DNA from: Allolobophora icterica
Taxonomy: Eukaryota > Annelida > Clitellata > Crassiclitellata > Lumbricidae
Assembly: GCA_963556255.1 (NCBI GenBank)
Contig: OY744605.1
Location: 11,909,140-11,973,139, forward strand
Direction: 5' to 3'
Length of the DNA: 64,000 nt
Within the stretch, counting starts at the first letter, position 1; each line of letters begins with the position of its first letter. Made by a program: the position numbers and the translations under genes. Below are positions 50,251 through 63,610 of this stretch, piece by piece. The notes below the pieces were generated by a model. It was not told the DNA's origin and did no database searches. It saw only the letters and a program-made list of their open reading frames with translations.

Positions 50251-51716
50251 ACTAGATAGATCATTTGTTCTATATAGAACTAACCAACTCAGCTTTATCA
50301 CACGACAAAAACAATGAAATTCGAGATTTTAAAAGGTGCTAAATAAATTTTCACTTATAGGTTAAATTACAGATATCAAGCGAGTCTCAAGTCACGAGAA
50401 GTCTCAAAGTGAAAAAGACCACAGAAAATACCACAAATAACATAAGCCGACAGCCTCTGCCATCAGGAAAAATTTCGCCGTCAAAAAACAACGTCGCCAT
50501 TCTCATCGAATAAACACTGCAGGGCCAGACATTAATAACCTTTACTGAATAACTATTCTGAATACATCGTATTCGCAAAACCGAGTTCACTGTCAGGGCC
50601 AGCAATTAACAATCTTATATCGAAATAGTACAAAATGCAAGACATACACACATATCCTTAGATCGTCGCTATCGACATCCTGATCGTCCTCGATCTCCGT
50701 AAGGCACGTTAAACGGAACATCAAAAAATAATCTCAAGCCAGTTTTTACTCTAAGCTACAAAGTGCTATTTACAAATTCGATGAAACTTCCAACTGTCAA
50801 AACTACAACGTCACTTTACAACTGTACAGCTTCGACGCATCTGTTCAAAAATGACAGGAAAAGGAGCAAAACCCTTTCGACTGCACCTGTTCTCACAGGA
50901 TTTCTGTACAAACCTAACAAGTATCAACAAATGCAATTCTAACGATTCAAGGCATTTTAAAACGGAGAGACCAACGCAGCCGAGAAACAACAAAAGCCGA
51001 AAGCAACAGACATCGATACAACTACTTGACAACAACGACAACAGCTACTTCTACTACTACAACAGCATCAGGAAAAGCTAGCAGCGGACAATGACTTAAG
51101 CAGGCACGAGAGGAATCCACTATCACAAAACCAGGGAGCGGAGTTCATGAGAAGCAGACAAGAAACATGTATCAGAAACAAACCCCAAAATAACTTCGTT
51201 AGCTCAACCAAAACATTTTCTAGGATATCAGCAGATCTTTCACAACACAAATTCCACAAAGTTCTGATGACAAGTAGCTACACGCCTTCTACAAAGAGTC
51301 ACATACCGTGTTTCAACCGTAGTCTGTTTTAAAGTCTTAATCGTAATCGTAACTGTACATTTATACAACATCTCTTCAAGATTACTCATCAGAAAACACA
51401 AGACCATTGTGAGTTCACCACCAGTTTAACATTAGCTAAGAAATGAACAAGCCTTTAGTTTGTAGAGTTTTCCAACAGTTCTGTGAAAAGACGGGCATGG
51501 TTGGTAACAAGAACTGCAGCAACGAATTTCCGCAAAGAACTACAAACACTGATGGAAAGTTAGCCAAGACAGTGACAATGTTTACTACGGTCACATCTGA
51601 GATAATATAATAACGCAGATCTTTCTCAAACAGGTTCAACATACTCGAAGCGCTTATCAAAGCATACTATACACAACCAAAACTTGTAGCATAAATTTAC
51701 AATTCATCCACATATA

Positions 51717-51890
51717 TTATTATTATGCATTTATTAAGCGCCACTATCTAATGACCACGCATCAATTGATGGCGCTGAGGAATTGTGAGTGAAGGACTTA
51801 CTCAAGGTCCCTACACAGCATCTGACTAAGGAGGGGCTAAACTACAAGGAAAGCACCCTAACTAATCAGCTACAGTGTCCCAATGTCGAT
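51717..51890 (+). repeat. SINE-like repeat family C
   Basis: Includes 'attaagcgccactatctaat', 'acgcatcaattgatggcgct', 'actcaaggtccctacacagc' and 'ctaatcagctacagtgtccc'. Related pieces: 50110-50250, 53125-53180, 61145-61270 and 'cttatatagcgccact' at 35348. Probably a short interspersed family. Confidence 0.55.
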
Positions 51891-54800
51891 CTCTTCTATA
51901 ATACTTTATCTCTTTTATAATATTTCTATTTCATATATTATTCTTAAGGCTGACTTCTTCTAAAGTCTTAGTCTTTTCCAAAGACATTTCTCATGAATCT
52001 AGGATGTTCTATGTTGCGTTAAATGTGCTATCTTTGCTTCACAAAAGTGTGCGAGCAGGACGCGGCAGTAACAGCACGCTGCACGTCAAATATACAACAT
52101 CAGAAATAGCGACAGGAAAATATAAAATGTAACAACTTCATCGTGAATCTCTCGTTTTAAAATCAAGTTCAAAACAAAAAAGTGTAACAACTCCAAGATC
52201 AATATCGAATGTAGCAATTTCCGAGATTAATCTCGAGCTCCATGATCAAAGCAGAACTACAAAAAAATCTATCTATATCAAATCGCATTTCAGCAGCCAA
52301 GTTCCTACGCTCCAGACAATTGAGACTTCGTACAACACAATCAGAGAACTGTTAAACGTTTAATTAATTAATTAATTAATTAATTCCAGAAACACAAGCC
52401 AACATGGAATCAAGAAATTCATATCCGCACAGAACTCCAGGATTGAATCTACTGACAACGAGAACCACGTACACGCATTTCAATGCGAATGATCTCGTAC
52501 AAACTATCATAGTTTGGTAGTAACTACAGTCCGAGGTATTCAGTTTCTGTCCCACCAAACACATCACAAAAATTAACTGTCTTAGAAAGCAAGTGAGTAA
52601 TAATAAAAATAATAAGTATAATAAAAATAATTAATACTCCAGTACTTTGACGCATCTGCTTTTCACGGCGCATTGACCAAGCCGGTCATAAGCAGACTCT
52701 CTTCCATATCATACCCAGCACAACTTTTTCACCTAATCCTCGGGAGACAAGTCTTTACATTAACAAACTAATCGCAACAATCATTATAAAAATAAAGTTA
52801 TGGTATATAATAATTTAAGATGAATCAGAAACACCTCGTTAAAGAATGAACCTATGAAATGCGATCCTCGGCCCGCGGGATACGTTAGTTGGAGTTCAAG
52901 CGCTGGACAACCTTTTCTTTACATGGACCAGAAGAAAAAAATAAAACAGCCGTAAGGAAATAACATTAAAATTCTAAAATAAATAATAACAAACAAATAA
53001 AATGTTCATGGTTAAGCAGAAAGAAACACCAAAAACTAAAAAACGACGGTGTTCTGCTTCCTCTCGTCAACTGTTTATTCCGTGCTATCTCAAACGCTGG
53101 TCCTCATCCATTATATTATTATTATTATTATTTATTGAATACCAATATCTAATGACCAAGCATCAATCGATGGTACTGTTCAATCACTTCTTCTCTTATT
53201 TCATTTTATAAACGATTAAAAGACTTATCTTTTTCCAGCTACCCACAGTTTTGAGGTGAATTTATAATTTAGCACTGTATTAGAATCTGATTAATAATAA
53301 TAATAAAAATAATAATAATAACAATAATAATAATAAAATACACTTCAAGAAATGGCACTTCTGCTCTCAGATGTCAAGCTGAATGCAAATACAACCTTTT
53401 CAAAAGTAGCTATGGACTGCAATGTGTTATGTGTGCCGAGTAAGATCGTGCAGGTAATGTAGGCCTACACAGATGTCCTGCTATGTGAAAGTACATTACC
53501 AAAACATTCGGATCATGTTGCATGACGAATTTAACGTAAGGCTGGATAGCATCACAGTTCAATGTTAAGACTGTTGCTGTTTTAATTTTATCACATGTGC
53601 TGAACTTTAACACCAGATGGCACTGATTGACAGTGATTTACAATTACCTGAGTCTAGTCTTAGAAAAAATCTCATTACTTGGATAAGATATGATGGTAAC
53701 TTCAACAAATTGTAACTATTTACAGTTGAAAAGTCTTAGTTCTAAACTAATCCAAAGATTGCTGTATATCATTATACACAAGGCATGGGTCAATTCTTGT
53801 CATAGTTCTAGCCACAGAATTTAGATAAGGAAACCACTAATTTAATAAAAATCAATGTTCATCAACGCTCTTGGAATTGAAGGAAATTCTGACACACTTA
53901 AGACAACATTCAACAACCATTCCCTATTATTTCAAATGACTAATAACAATAAGTCAATTTCCCATGATGCACTGAGGTTTGAAAACCGGAAGTAGACTTT
54001 AAAAGGCAAACCCATTACAGATTCATATTTTCCGGAAGTGTAGATTCTTGGAAACACCCAGGCTTATGTTCGTGCTGTAACAGATCCTAAATTTTGTCTA
54101 ATTATCTCATAAAATATATTAGGCATGTTTAAAATGGAAATGCATAATGGATCTATTATAATTTGGCACAGGTTTGACTCTTTAAAATATTCGTGCTTGT
54201 ATCCATTTGAGGGATCTTCAAATTTTGTCCAATGCATATCATAAAACATATCTCCATGAAATGCAAAAATCAAATTTCTAGAGTCTCAATACAAACTTTG
54301 AAAGCTTTTATGAGACATAATTAACAAATTAATCATGCCTGGCAAATTAAATACTGGATAAACTCCAACTGATAATTTAATAAATAATTTAAAAAACCCT
54401 GCTCTGAAATCTTCCACAGAAATTTACAAGCAATATCATTCAATAAAACCCTATTTACATGATTTTAATTACAATTTCAAGTAAGCACGGAACAGCGGGG
54501 AATTTGGCAAGATATTTTAAAGGCAGTATTTCATAAACCTTGATAAGGCCAGGTTTTTGGGGACAGTATGTACAAAGCCCGGACTCTTAAAAGTTGGAAG
54601 ACAATGTGGGTGAAGAGACAAACCAAGTTAACTGATCGTTTTTATAGCAAATATAAAGACAATGCGAAAGCACACGAAAGGACAAGGAAACAATGAAACT
54701 CCTAACGATGCACAAACATTTATAGAAAGAGAAATGACACAATCACAACAAGAGAGTGGGAATTCAAATGCATCACGGATTGTATATCATGTCAGGTTCA

Positions 54801-54974
54801 TACATGACCAGAGAGAAAATCTCCCACCAATGTTCCATTCAAAATTTGCAGCAGCACACAAAAATGTGTCTCCATAACAAATCTAGAAAGTTCACACAGT
54901 CAGCCACATTCTTGGGCCCCAACGCTTGCCCACACTGTGCCACCAGCGGCTGGCTTTGGGCTGATTGAAAATGT

Positions 54975-55230
54975 AAACTGGTGGTCAGAGGAATTATTTT
55001 AATTATTTAATGAAAATGTAGAATGGCAGGCATAGGAAATATTTTAATTATTTAATGAAAATGTAGAATGGCAGTCATAGGAATTATTTAAATTATTTAA
55101 TGAAAATGCAGAATGGCGGTCATAGGAATTGTTTAAATTATTTAATGAAAATGCAGAATGGCGGTCATAGGAATTATTTAAATTATTTAATGAATATGTA
55201 GAATGGCGGTCATAGGAATTATTTAAGTCA
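54975..55230 (+). repeat. 45-bp minisatellite
   Basis: Units of 45 bp start at 55021, 55066, 55111, 55156 and 55201 (gaatggcggtcataggaatt followed by atttaaattatttaatgaaa), with a diverged unit before them. In the putative RBMS 3' UTR. Confidence 0.95.
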
Positions 55231-56849
55231 CTCATTCAGACCTTTTCTATAGCACCTTTCCCAGAGGTGCTCCCAGCCAAACCTTGGTGAAAAAGAACAG
55301 TTTTCAAGTGTTTATAGAACACGCAGTCTAATTCTCCTTTTTTCTTGGCATTGAAGTGCGTCATGTGCATTCTTATCACCGAAGTTATCTGTTACGATTA
55401 GTTGGAAAAACTCAAGTGATAAAAATAAGAAATAAATCCAATGAAATTAGAGACATGGAAACCAGCAATGATCACAACAGCTTGAAGAAACTAAACGAAA
55501 GCAACAATGTGACAAGATCGACCAAAATGCAATTCTTAAACTGGGTAGTGTGGATATTGGGTTAAGAGAACTCAGTTTTTCTCAGCTTATCTTCGAATTC
55601 CGATTGCAGGCACAAGCAAAAGCTTAGATCAACGTTCAATAATGTATTGAGCTCCATAATCTTATCAAACAAACCACGCAAATAAGTCTGGATCTGAGAA
55701 CTGTAAATTAATTACTAAATTAATTTATTAATGAAAGAACCGGTTCTTGACTCGGAACAGCACAGAACTTCCTATTTGACTCAAAGGCACAAAAGAGCCT
55801 TCTGTGGACTCAAAAGAGCAAAGAATTTCTAATGACTCAAGAAGAGAGCATAGAGCTTTCTGTTGACTCAGAGCAGAGAACTTCCTATTCGACTCAAGAG
55901 AGCAAAGAGCCATCTGTCCACTCAAAAGAGCAAACTATAATTTTCTGGCTCAAAAGGGCAGTTCAATTTGATCAAAAACAAATGGAAAGCACAAAGAATA
56001 CTGGTAAAGAGTATAAACTGACCATGGTCACAACCCTCTCCCCATTTCCAATATGATCCACACGGTCATTACAATCCCCTCCCAATTTCCAATATGATCC
56101 ACAAGATTACTACAATCCCCTCCTCATTTCCAATTTTGATCAGTGTTGTAAAAGATCAAACATAAGAAATTACGCATAAAAAACAACCCCCCATCCTAGA
56201 AATTACCAGAGTTGTACAAACTTTACCCCAGCATCCCACTTAACCCACCCATACTCAGCGAAATAGAAAAACACAGGGTGCCAAAGGCCGAAAACAGAAA
56301 AGCAAGCTCTCTACAACTACAATTTCATAACCTAACCAAAATCCTACACAGAGACGTTAAAGCAGTACACCCACGCAACCACTGCTCACAATTTCCTTCA
56401 ACACTGACACGCTCATCTTAGCACACAATAGGCACACACTGTGGCTCGTCCACTAGCAGTTCCACAAATTCCAGCCACAGCAGCGCATCTGTACAAACAT
56501 TATTGCTCCTACACTCGACGTAATCAGAAAAAAGTACGCAAGAAAAAAAACAGCAGGTACGGATCAGAATCAGCCAAAAACAGTCTCGCGAACGGCGTAA
56601 AATCTCTGCAAAAAACAGCGGACACAAAGGCAAGAGCAAAATGCATGCAACAACAACTGTAGACACAATGAAACGAAGTCGCGCTCGACTTTTCGTCCGT
56701 GCACACGTCATCGGAAAACGAGTCGTCGTCCCAAAAAGTCCCGAATCGATGTCGTCTCCACGCCCAAACTGAAAATTCTGCCAAAGTCAACGTATCTCAG
56801 GAAAGAAAGAACAACTGAAGGGTTCCTCAAACGCTGTTGGTTTTTACTT

Positions 56850-59251
56850 TTATCTCATCTGAAAGAAAACACAGACAAGAAACTAAAAGATGAGTTGAAC
56901 ATTGAGAGCAGAATTGCATGATTTGCATTTTTGCTTGATGTATTCTATGTGATTTTAACAGTATTACGCTAGCTATAAGATTACATTACTCGTAAGGTTG
57001 GATTAGTTTAAGTTTAGATTATTTACAAGATTAGATTACTTACAAGTTTAAATCACTTATACTTATACATCAGTTATAAGGTTTACATTTATATTAACAA
57101 GATCAGATTAAAGTTTCAGCACAGAACATAGTTATAAAAGGCTTCATATGTCGTTCCAGTCTTTACCAGTCTGTTCTACACAAGTGACAGTAATGAGCAA
57201 GCCCTCGAAAATCTAAATTGGGTTTGATTGGACTGGAATTGTTGAACAGCAATTATTACAATTGTAATTAGGTGAAAACCGCATGTTTCTATCGCAAATA
57301 ACAGAAAAGTAACGAGTAGAGATTACCAGTTTTAAGTATTTGGCCAAATATGAATATTCAGCTCTCTGGTGGTAAAATATATTATATCGAAAAATTAAAA
57401 ATTAAACACTAGAAATATTTTCATAAAATATTATATTGGAACCCTACCCTTCACTATCCTACCCTAGTTCATCTTACCTCACCTTGCCTCATCTTACCCT
57501 ATCTACCATATCTTACCTTAAATTGCCTTGCCATAGTAGTCTACGCTAGCTTCCATGACTGTGATATTAATGCAGTGATGGTGAACGGATCTTAGGGATC
57601 TAAGGAATCTTAGAAAAGTTATTCGTCTAAGTCAAATTTAAGAATTTTTTTAAATACAAATATTCGAATTTTGTATTTATTTGTAAATCAAATCAAATAT
57701 TCGGTACATTTCTCGTTAAAAGTTTTAAAGATCTTTAGTTCTTTTGCAACTCCTTTTCAGAAATCAAATATTACCACAACTATGACCCGACTTAAGCTGT
57801 GTGTAGACTGTAGAACTTAGCGCTCATGAATACACTGGTGCCCTGAGCTTGGCCTTTAAGTGGCGCTCCAGCAGTTTGCAGATTACGATTACCCAAAAAC
57901 CTCAGAATGTAAAACTGTGCTCAAAACAACTTGGAACTTACCAAAAAATTTCCTAAGCTCTGTCCTACTTTGCCATCGCATGAGAATACTGAGATGGAAA
58001 GTGCATATCATCACCACCTGATACCGTTGCCTGATCCTAAAGTGTGATAACAACGTGCTGATCAGTAGTGCACACGTTTATGTGAAACACGTCTCTTTCA
58101 CTCATGTCATTTTCTCATCATACCCTTTGCATGTAACAACTTTCGGTTAATAAGTTATATCCTTAATATGCCAAGGATTAACTAAAATATCTTATTGTTA
58201 ATCGTTGGCACATAATCCTTCTCAGTTAAGAAAGTGTTTGCTCATATTTGAATGCCAACTTTTTCTCCAACATGATTCTGCACGATCCATTTGCAACATA
58301 TTTTTTCAGCATTAAAAATAATAATAATAATAATAATAATAAAAAATAATAATAATAGGTGTCGTTCTAGACATTATTTTGCTCTTTTTAATTAACATCT
58401 AAGTCCTTGAGGGATCCTGTGTACCTCGGGGCCAAATAATAACAATAAATTCTGCCTGCTGTGTCATTTCAGTTGGCCCACATTTGCCTACAGATCAAAT
58501 TCATTCTCTTCTCTGGTCTTTGTTCACATTTTGAAGGCGTGAATTTATTTTTTATGTGCTTTTATTTCTCTTCAATTAGTAATACTGTTGTCGTCTTGCA
58601 AATGCAGAATCAAATTCATCAAAGTGAAAACTAGAAGACAATTTGCAAGAAACTCATATAAGAGTGGATGGAAAGTGCTACTCCAAAGCTATAGAACTAT
58701 AGTCCGTTGCCTATAGTTTATAGACCGTAGCCTATAGTTTTCCCAGGCCTGTCACAAACGGCCCTTATCGAAATGAAATCAGACTGCATGTGCTTCTACC
58801 CATGTGACAACAGACAACACATGAGATCTTGATGTCTGCTTTCATCACTGCAGTAATTCTCGCCTGGTTTTTGACACAGCAATTATCGCTAACCAGGAAA
58901 AAACAACAGTGCGAGTGCCTCCGTACTGAAACTCCATCCGCGCACGCGATAATCCAGTTTCGGGAAGTTGTGTATTTTCACTCACAGAATCTTAGAGTAT
59001 GGTAAATCCTCTTTCAATTAAAAGCTAGGGTCATTACATGGGCTTGTAATAATGACTCTCAACTAACAATGGCTATGAAGTGACAAAAACGTGGGAAAAG
59101 CATTATCAATTGGGTTAAAATGAGATTTACCTCTAAAGACAACTGATGCATTGGTGGAGGAGGAAACGCCACGTGAACATACTGAGGGCCCCCTGTCGGA
59201 CCAGAAATGTACTGCAAACAAAACAGGCAACAGGTGAGTATACCACAACAC

Positions 59252-59290
<39 letters not shown>

Positions 59291-59439
59291 TATATGACAT
59301 ATATGTACATATATAGTGCATATACTTGGATCTAAACATGCACATACCAGTATATGTAAACATACATTCAGATACTGTAAATATAATCAAATACATGCAT
59401 ACTTATTTATTATGCAGTGTTCAACTGTGTTTGTGTGTG

Positions 59440-59473
<34 letters not shown>

Positions 59474-59488
59474 GGTGTGCGTGTGTGT

Positions 59489-59525
<37 letters not shown>

Positions 59526-62191
59526 TGTGTGTGTGCATGTGATGTGATATTGTTGATATTGGGGTGAGCAGGGACTTGGGTGAGGAATGTTTGGAGTGAG
59601 GCATAATTGGGGTGAGCCGTGATTGAGGAGTATGATAGAGAAGAGAGCCATTTGGGGTGAGACTGCATGGGATAAGAAGCTGACTGACCTGCTGGGGTGT
59701 TATGTGGAGTTGACTCATCTGCGCTGAAAGATGCGGCAACATCATCGGATCCATCGCAGGACCTGTCGAACCTGGATGCATATTGGTCGGAAGCATCTGG
59801 AGCCACACAAGACACTCCCATCATCGTCATCACCAACATAGTACCACAGTTATCATCACCACAATGACCATCACAGTCACAACCACTACCATAGTCACCA
59901 CCAAGAAGCCACCACCATTCACCAAAAACCCGTCACTACCACAGTCACAACCACCACCAGTCGCCACCAACCAGTCACCACCAGATTCACTAAAACCAAG
60001 TCACCACCAATCAATCACAACTACAGTCACTAAAACCAAGTCACTACCAAACAGTCACCACCAACCAGTCACCACCAGAGTCACTACCACCAGTCACCAC
60101 CAATCAGTCACCACAACACTCACCACCACCACCAGCCACCACCAACCAGTCACCACCACCAGTCACCACCAACCAGTCACCATCACAGTCACAAGCACCA
60201 CCTCAATCACCACCATCATTTATCGTCACTGTCATCATCACCATCCTCACAATCATCAGACTAGATGTAATTCATACATATATTTCTAATACATTCACAA
60301 AACCCAACACATACAAATCTAAGTCTATATGCACTGACAACAGCACCTACACAGTACTCCTGCATCTAAAGTAACAGCCAGTATGCTACAATGCAGTACT
60401 TACGGTAGCAACTGGTGCCTGGACGAGGTATCCGCCTGGGTATGGAATCCAGCTGCCAGGTGGTAAGTGGTAGCTGTTGACTGGTGATGTCGCCAGTGTG
60501 GCGTAGCGTGGAATTGCGCTCAGCGACGTCATCAGAGCAGGACTTAAACTGACAAACAATGATAACCAAAGGCATCTCAATCCTTCTTGTATGTATGTGT
60601 CTGTGCGAGTGTTTCTGTGTGTCTCTCTGTGTGTCTCTGTGTCTAGGTGTGTGTATGTGCCTGTGTTTGTTTGTTTGTTTGTATGTGTCTCTGTATACAT
60701 GTGTGTGTCTGTATTTGTGTGTGTGTGTCTCTCTGTGTCTGTGTGTGTAGGTGTGTGTGTGTGTGTCTGTGTTCTCCCATTTACAGTGCATAGTCAGTGT
60801 ACTTATTTTATTTATACATTGATGCATGTATTCATGTATAAATGTATGGATGTATAAATGCATGGATGTATAAATGTATGCATGTATAAATGCATGGATG
60901 TATAAATGCATGGATGTATAAATGTATGCATATATAAATGCATGGATGTATAAATGCATGGATGTATAAATGTATGCATGTATAAATGTATGCATGTACA
61001 TATATGCATGTATGCCTATGCAATAGATACTATATCAATGCTAGATAAACAGAAAGCACATAAGTAAGAAAAAAGGAGACCGAGAAAGTAGGTAAACAAG
61101 TAAGTAAAACTCCTATATTGCTTGCACCACATACGGCAGACCCTCATTTCACCTTTTGGTCCTAGTGCCAGCAGTGGATGAGACCCAAGGTCCCAGACAT
61201 CGTAATTTGTAATATATACTTCTATCATGCCAGTGTCTAATGCACAAGGCATCAACTGATGGCTCACCTAAACCAAACCATAATCAGATCAATATCCAGA
61301 AGGTCAGTTCATAAGACAGAGAGGCGTAATTTGACTCACCCGTTTGGAGCAATGGCTAGGTGTTCGTATGGATGATGTAGACCCAAAGCCTACAAACAAC
61401 ACACAGATAACAACTCATTAACATCTGTAACAAACAATTCAATTAACACACTTATGTCAAGTAATATATTCGTAAAAACACTTCTAACTAGGAACAAATT
61501 GTTGACCATGCAATAATAACACATAAGAATGGAATTAACATCACCGTATGGTGCTTTTTACAACGTAGATGTAGCATATACGTACTTTGGTACTGTTGCT
61601 TTTCGCAACAAGTACCAAAGCTAACTGTCTTAAAATGGACTTATCTGGATCTCTTTAAAAAGTCATAGAAACAGTGCTCTTTGTAAGCTACTAAAATCTG
61701 CCATAATAAGTGTCCTGATAAATGCATACATAATATTATAGACATACATATTTCAACATTCATTAATATATACATTCATCAACACATTAATCTGTTCATC
61801 CACCCATCTATCCTTCCATATAGCTACCCACCCATTCATACACCATCCATCCTTCCGCATAGACACCCACCCACCCATTCATCCACCCACCCATCCATCC
61901 TTCCATACAGCTACCCACCCATTCATCCACCCATCCATCCTTCCACAAAGTATTCATTACATCACTTAAAGGGCGCGAAATTTTTATCATCTAGACACGT
62001 GCACAGAAATACACATAACATGTTATGTTATGTTAAATTGTGTTACTCTGTGTTATGTTATGTTATATTAAGTGTTGCTCAGCAGACGTTACTCACATCC
62101 TGTTGTCGGTCGATCCATTGGTTGTTCTGATATTGTTGCTTCTTTTTACTTCCACCATCGGCAAACTTCGCGGTAAGTTGTTCTTTGTATC
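56850..62191 (-). CDS. RBMS: RBMS-family RNA-binding protein, C-terminal exons (5' part beyond the right edge)
   Basis: RBMS proteins (Drosophila shep, vertebrate RBMS1-3) bind single-stranded RNA/DNA with two RRMs and regulate mRNA stability and translation. Exons (minus): 62191-62097, 61389-61340, 60542-60404, 59796-59689, 59211-59131, 56858-56850, all phase-compatible. The first ends RRM2 with LTAKFADGGSKKK, the typical KFADGG end. Next come LGLHHPYEHLAIAPNG, TSPVNSYHLPPGSWIPYPGG, MLPTNMHPGSTGPAMDPMML, LSAQMSQLHITPQQ, and YISGPTGGPQYVHVAF. These follow the order of RBMS C-terminal motifs (SPVSTYQ...SWMPHP, MQPANMMGP, MNHLSLG). The last micro-exon codes only Met-Arg-stop after ttttctttcag and is the least certain part. 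About 159 residues are visible; both RRMs lie mostly outside. Confidence 0.8.
58320..58360 (+). repeat. (AAT)n microsatellite
   Basis: Short AAT run in the last RBMS intron (56859-59130), which otherwise shows nothing I recognise. Confidence 0.85.
59250..59290. repeat. (TA)n microsatellite
   Basis: About 35 bp of TA, some 40 bp upstream (in sense) of the RBMS exon at 59131-59211. Confidence 0.9.
59430..59536 (+). repeat. (GT)n microsatellite
   Basis: About 105 bp of GT with a few GGT/TTT/CGT interruptions, in the RBMS intron between the exons at 59131-59211 and 59689-59796. Confidence 0.95.
59838..60240 (+). repeat. Imperfect CACCACCAGTCA minisatellite
   Basis: About 400 bp of 'caccaccaaccagtcaccac'-type units in the RBMS intron. 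The 168-codon plus-strand ORF over it (Thr/His/Pro-rich) is a translation artefact. Confidence 0.9.
60590..60775 (+). repeat. Imperfect GT-rich microsatellite
   Basis: 'tgtgtctctgtgtg' and 'gtttgtttgtttg' units, irregular, next to the RBMS exon at 60404-60542. Confidence 0.85.
60818..61010 (+). repeat. 16-bp minisatellite (atgtataaatgcatgg)
   Basis: About 11-12 units alternating 'atgcatggatgtataa' and 'atgtatgcatgtataa'. In an RBMS intron. Confidence 0.92.
61780..61950 (+). repeat. 'ccacccatccatccttcc' minisatellite
   Basis: Repeated 'cccacccattcatccaccca' and 'tccatccttccatatagcta' units in the RBMS intron between 61389 and 62097. Confidence 0.88.
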
Positions 62192-62313
62192 CTGTCAACA
62201 GCAACAGTAAAACAACAGTAAAACAACAGTAAAGCAACAGTAATGCAACAGTGCAGCAACAGTAGAGCAACAGCAAAGCAACACTACTAAATGTAATGTG
62301 AAGTCATCTAAAG

Positions 62314-63160
62314 CAGTGCTTCCCAAACTGTGGTCCGCGGACCGGTGCCGGTCCGCGAGCCCTCAGTTGCCAGTCCGCAAAGTGAGCCAAAAAACCGATA
62401 GAAGCATGTTCGATTGGGTCTCGCTTCAACCTGTTTTAAAAAAACACGATTGTCTCACTATCAAAACCATATTTTCCATCTAAATTAAAAAGATTTGTTC
62501 TTGGAGTAAATGTATTTCAGCTATTGTAAACGAAAACTGCCGAAGAAATAGTTATTCTCGAGACGGATTGCTGAAAGGTCAAATAGAAGTTGTTGTTCGC
62601 CTTTACTAGAAATTTTGATCACAACATTTGCGGATTTTGACCGGTAATTATAAACGGGATGTGACTTATCTCTTTCTTCTTTAATAACCCGGTCACTGCT
62701 TCCGTCAACAGAAAATGAATAGCTCTGCTTTTAGATTTGATATTGTAAGTATAATATATTATAAATTTGAAAATTACAACAATTAAAAATACCACCCCGG
62801 AGACGAGGACGGCGTTCTCTAAGCTTAAACACAATTCTGTTAGGCCCCCCTATATAGTTTCTTAGAGCCTGATGGATTTTCGTACCTCGAGCTTTAAAAA
62901 AATATTAATAAACAGCACAAACATGCATATTTATACTTTTTTTGAAAAAATGCAACTTTTTTGATTCATATCAGATCAGTATTCAGTTGATATTTAGTAC
63001 TGAATTATATACCTGCGCTACTATTAATAAATAATTTAACTTTATTGACCCAACTTACAGATAAAAATAATTAATAAATTGGGCATCGTTCCTGCTGCAA
63101 TGGGAAAATTCCTGCTTGTCCATCACACTGAAAGTAAATTCCTGCCAGTCTGTCACACTG
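62314..63160. mobile_element. hAT-type MITE, same family as 12425-13310, inverted
   Basis: Starts CAGTGCTTCCCAAACTGTGG with 'tccgcggaccggtgccggtc' just inside. The far end 'cctgccagtctgtcacactg' is the inverse of the start region of the 12425 element. Flanks atctaaag and aactaaag (62306-62313, 63161-63168) are a 7/8 match, so an aged target duplication. It lies upstream (in sense) of the first visible RBMS exon. Confidence 0.82.
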
Positions 63161-63610
63161 AACTAAAGCAAGGCATATACCAGTATGTAGCATTTATGGA
63201 TGCATTGGTATACATATGCATGAACTAGTATGTACCAGTATTTTTAGTACATGTGCCAACAGGCTTAAAAATTGGATGCACACCCCCAAAAACTGGAAGC
63301 ACAACCCTCCCTTCCCCTCTCATCCCCACCCGTCCCTTGGCCGCCACTCATACTCATACACTGAAAATGACTCAGAGTGACTCATAAAAAATTTCAATTT
63401 AGATAACATCTAATGCTTTAACATGGCGTATTGCCGTTTAACAAAAATACAGATGCGATGCCTATTCATTGTGTGGATTTGATTTGGTGGTTGTACGAAC
63501 GTGCGTCCAAAGTGTCCGCCTGCGGGCACCTATGCCAATATATATATATATATACTTGTATGTCCTGGTATGTATTTATGTATATACATGTGCTAAATAT
63601 GTATATATAT
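63161..63610. other. Short unassigned stretch
   Basis: Contains a (TA)n tract near 63538-63555 and nothing coding that I can support. Confidence 0.5.

Larger units (their letters stand above)
46629..56849 (-). other. Repeat-poor 10-kb stretch, candidate long 3' UTR of the RBMS-type gene
   Basis: Downstream of the RBMS stop (56850) there is about 10 kb with few transposons, no recognisable protein and an A-rich plus strand (U-rich sense RNA). RBMS-type genes in other animals often have very long 3' UTRs. Several AATAAA signals exist in the minus sense, so the end cannot be chosen. It also contains SINE-like pieces, a MITE and two minisatellites. Inference only. Confidence 0.4.

Noticed and set aside
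59783..60289. 168-codon Thr/Pro/His-rich ORF
   Set aside because: Covers a CACCACCAGTCA minisatellite within an RBMS intron on the opposite strand; no start context or domain.
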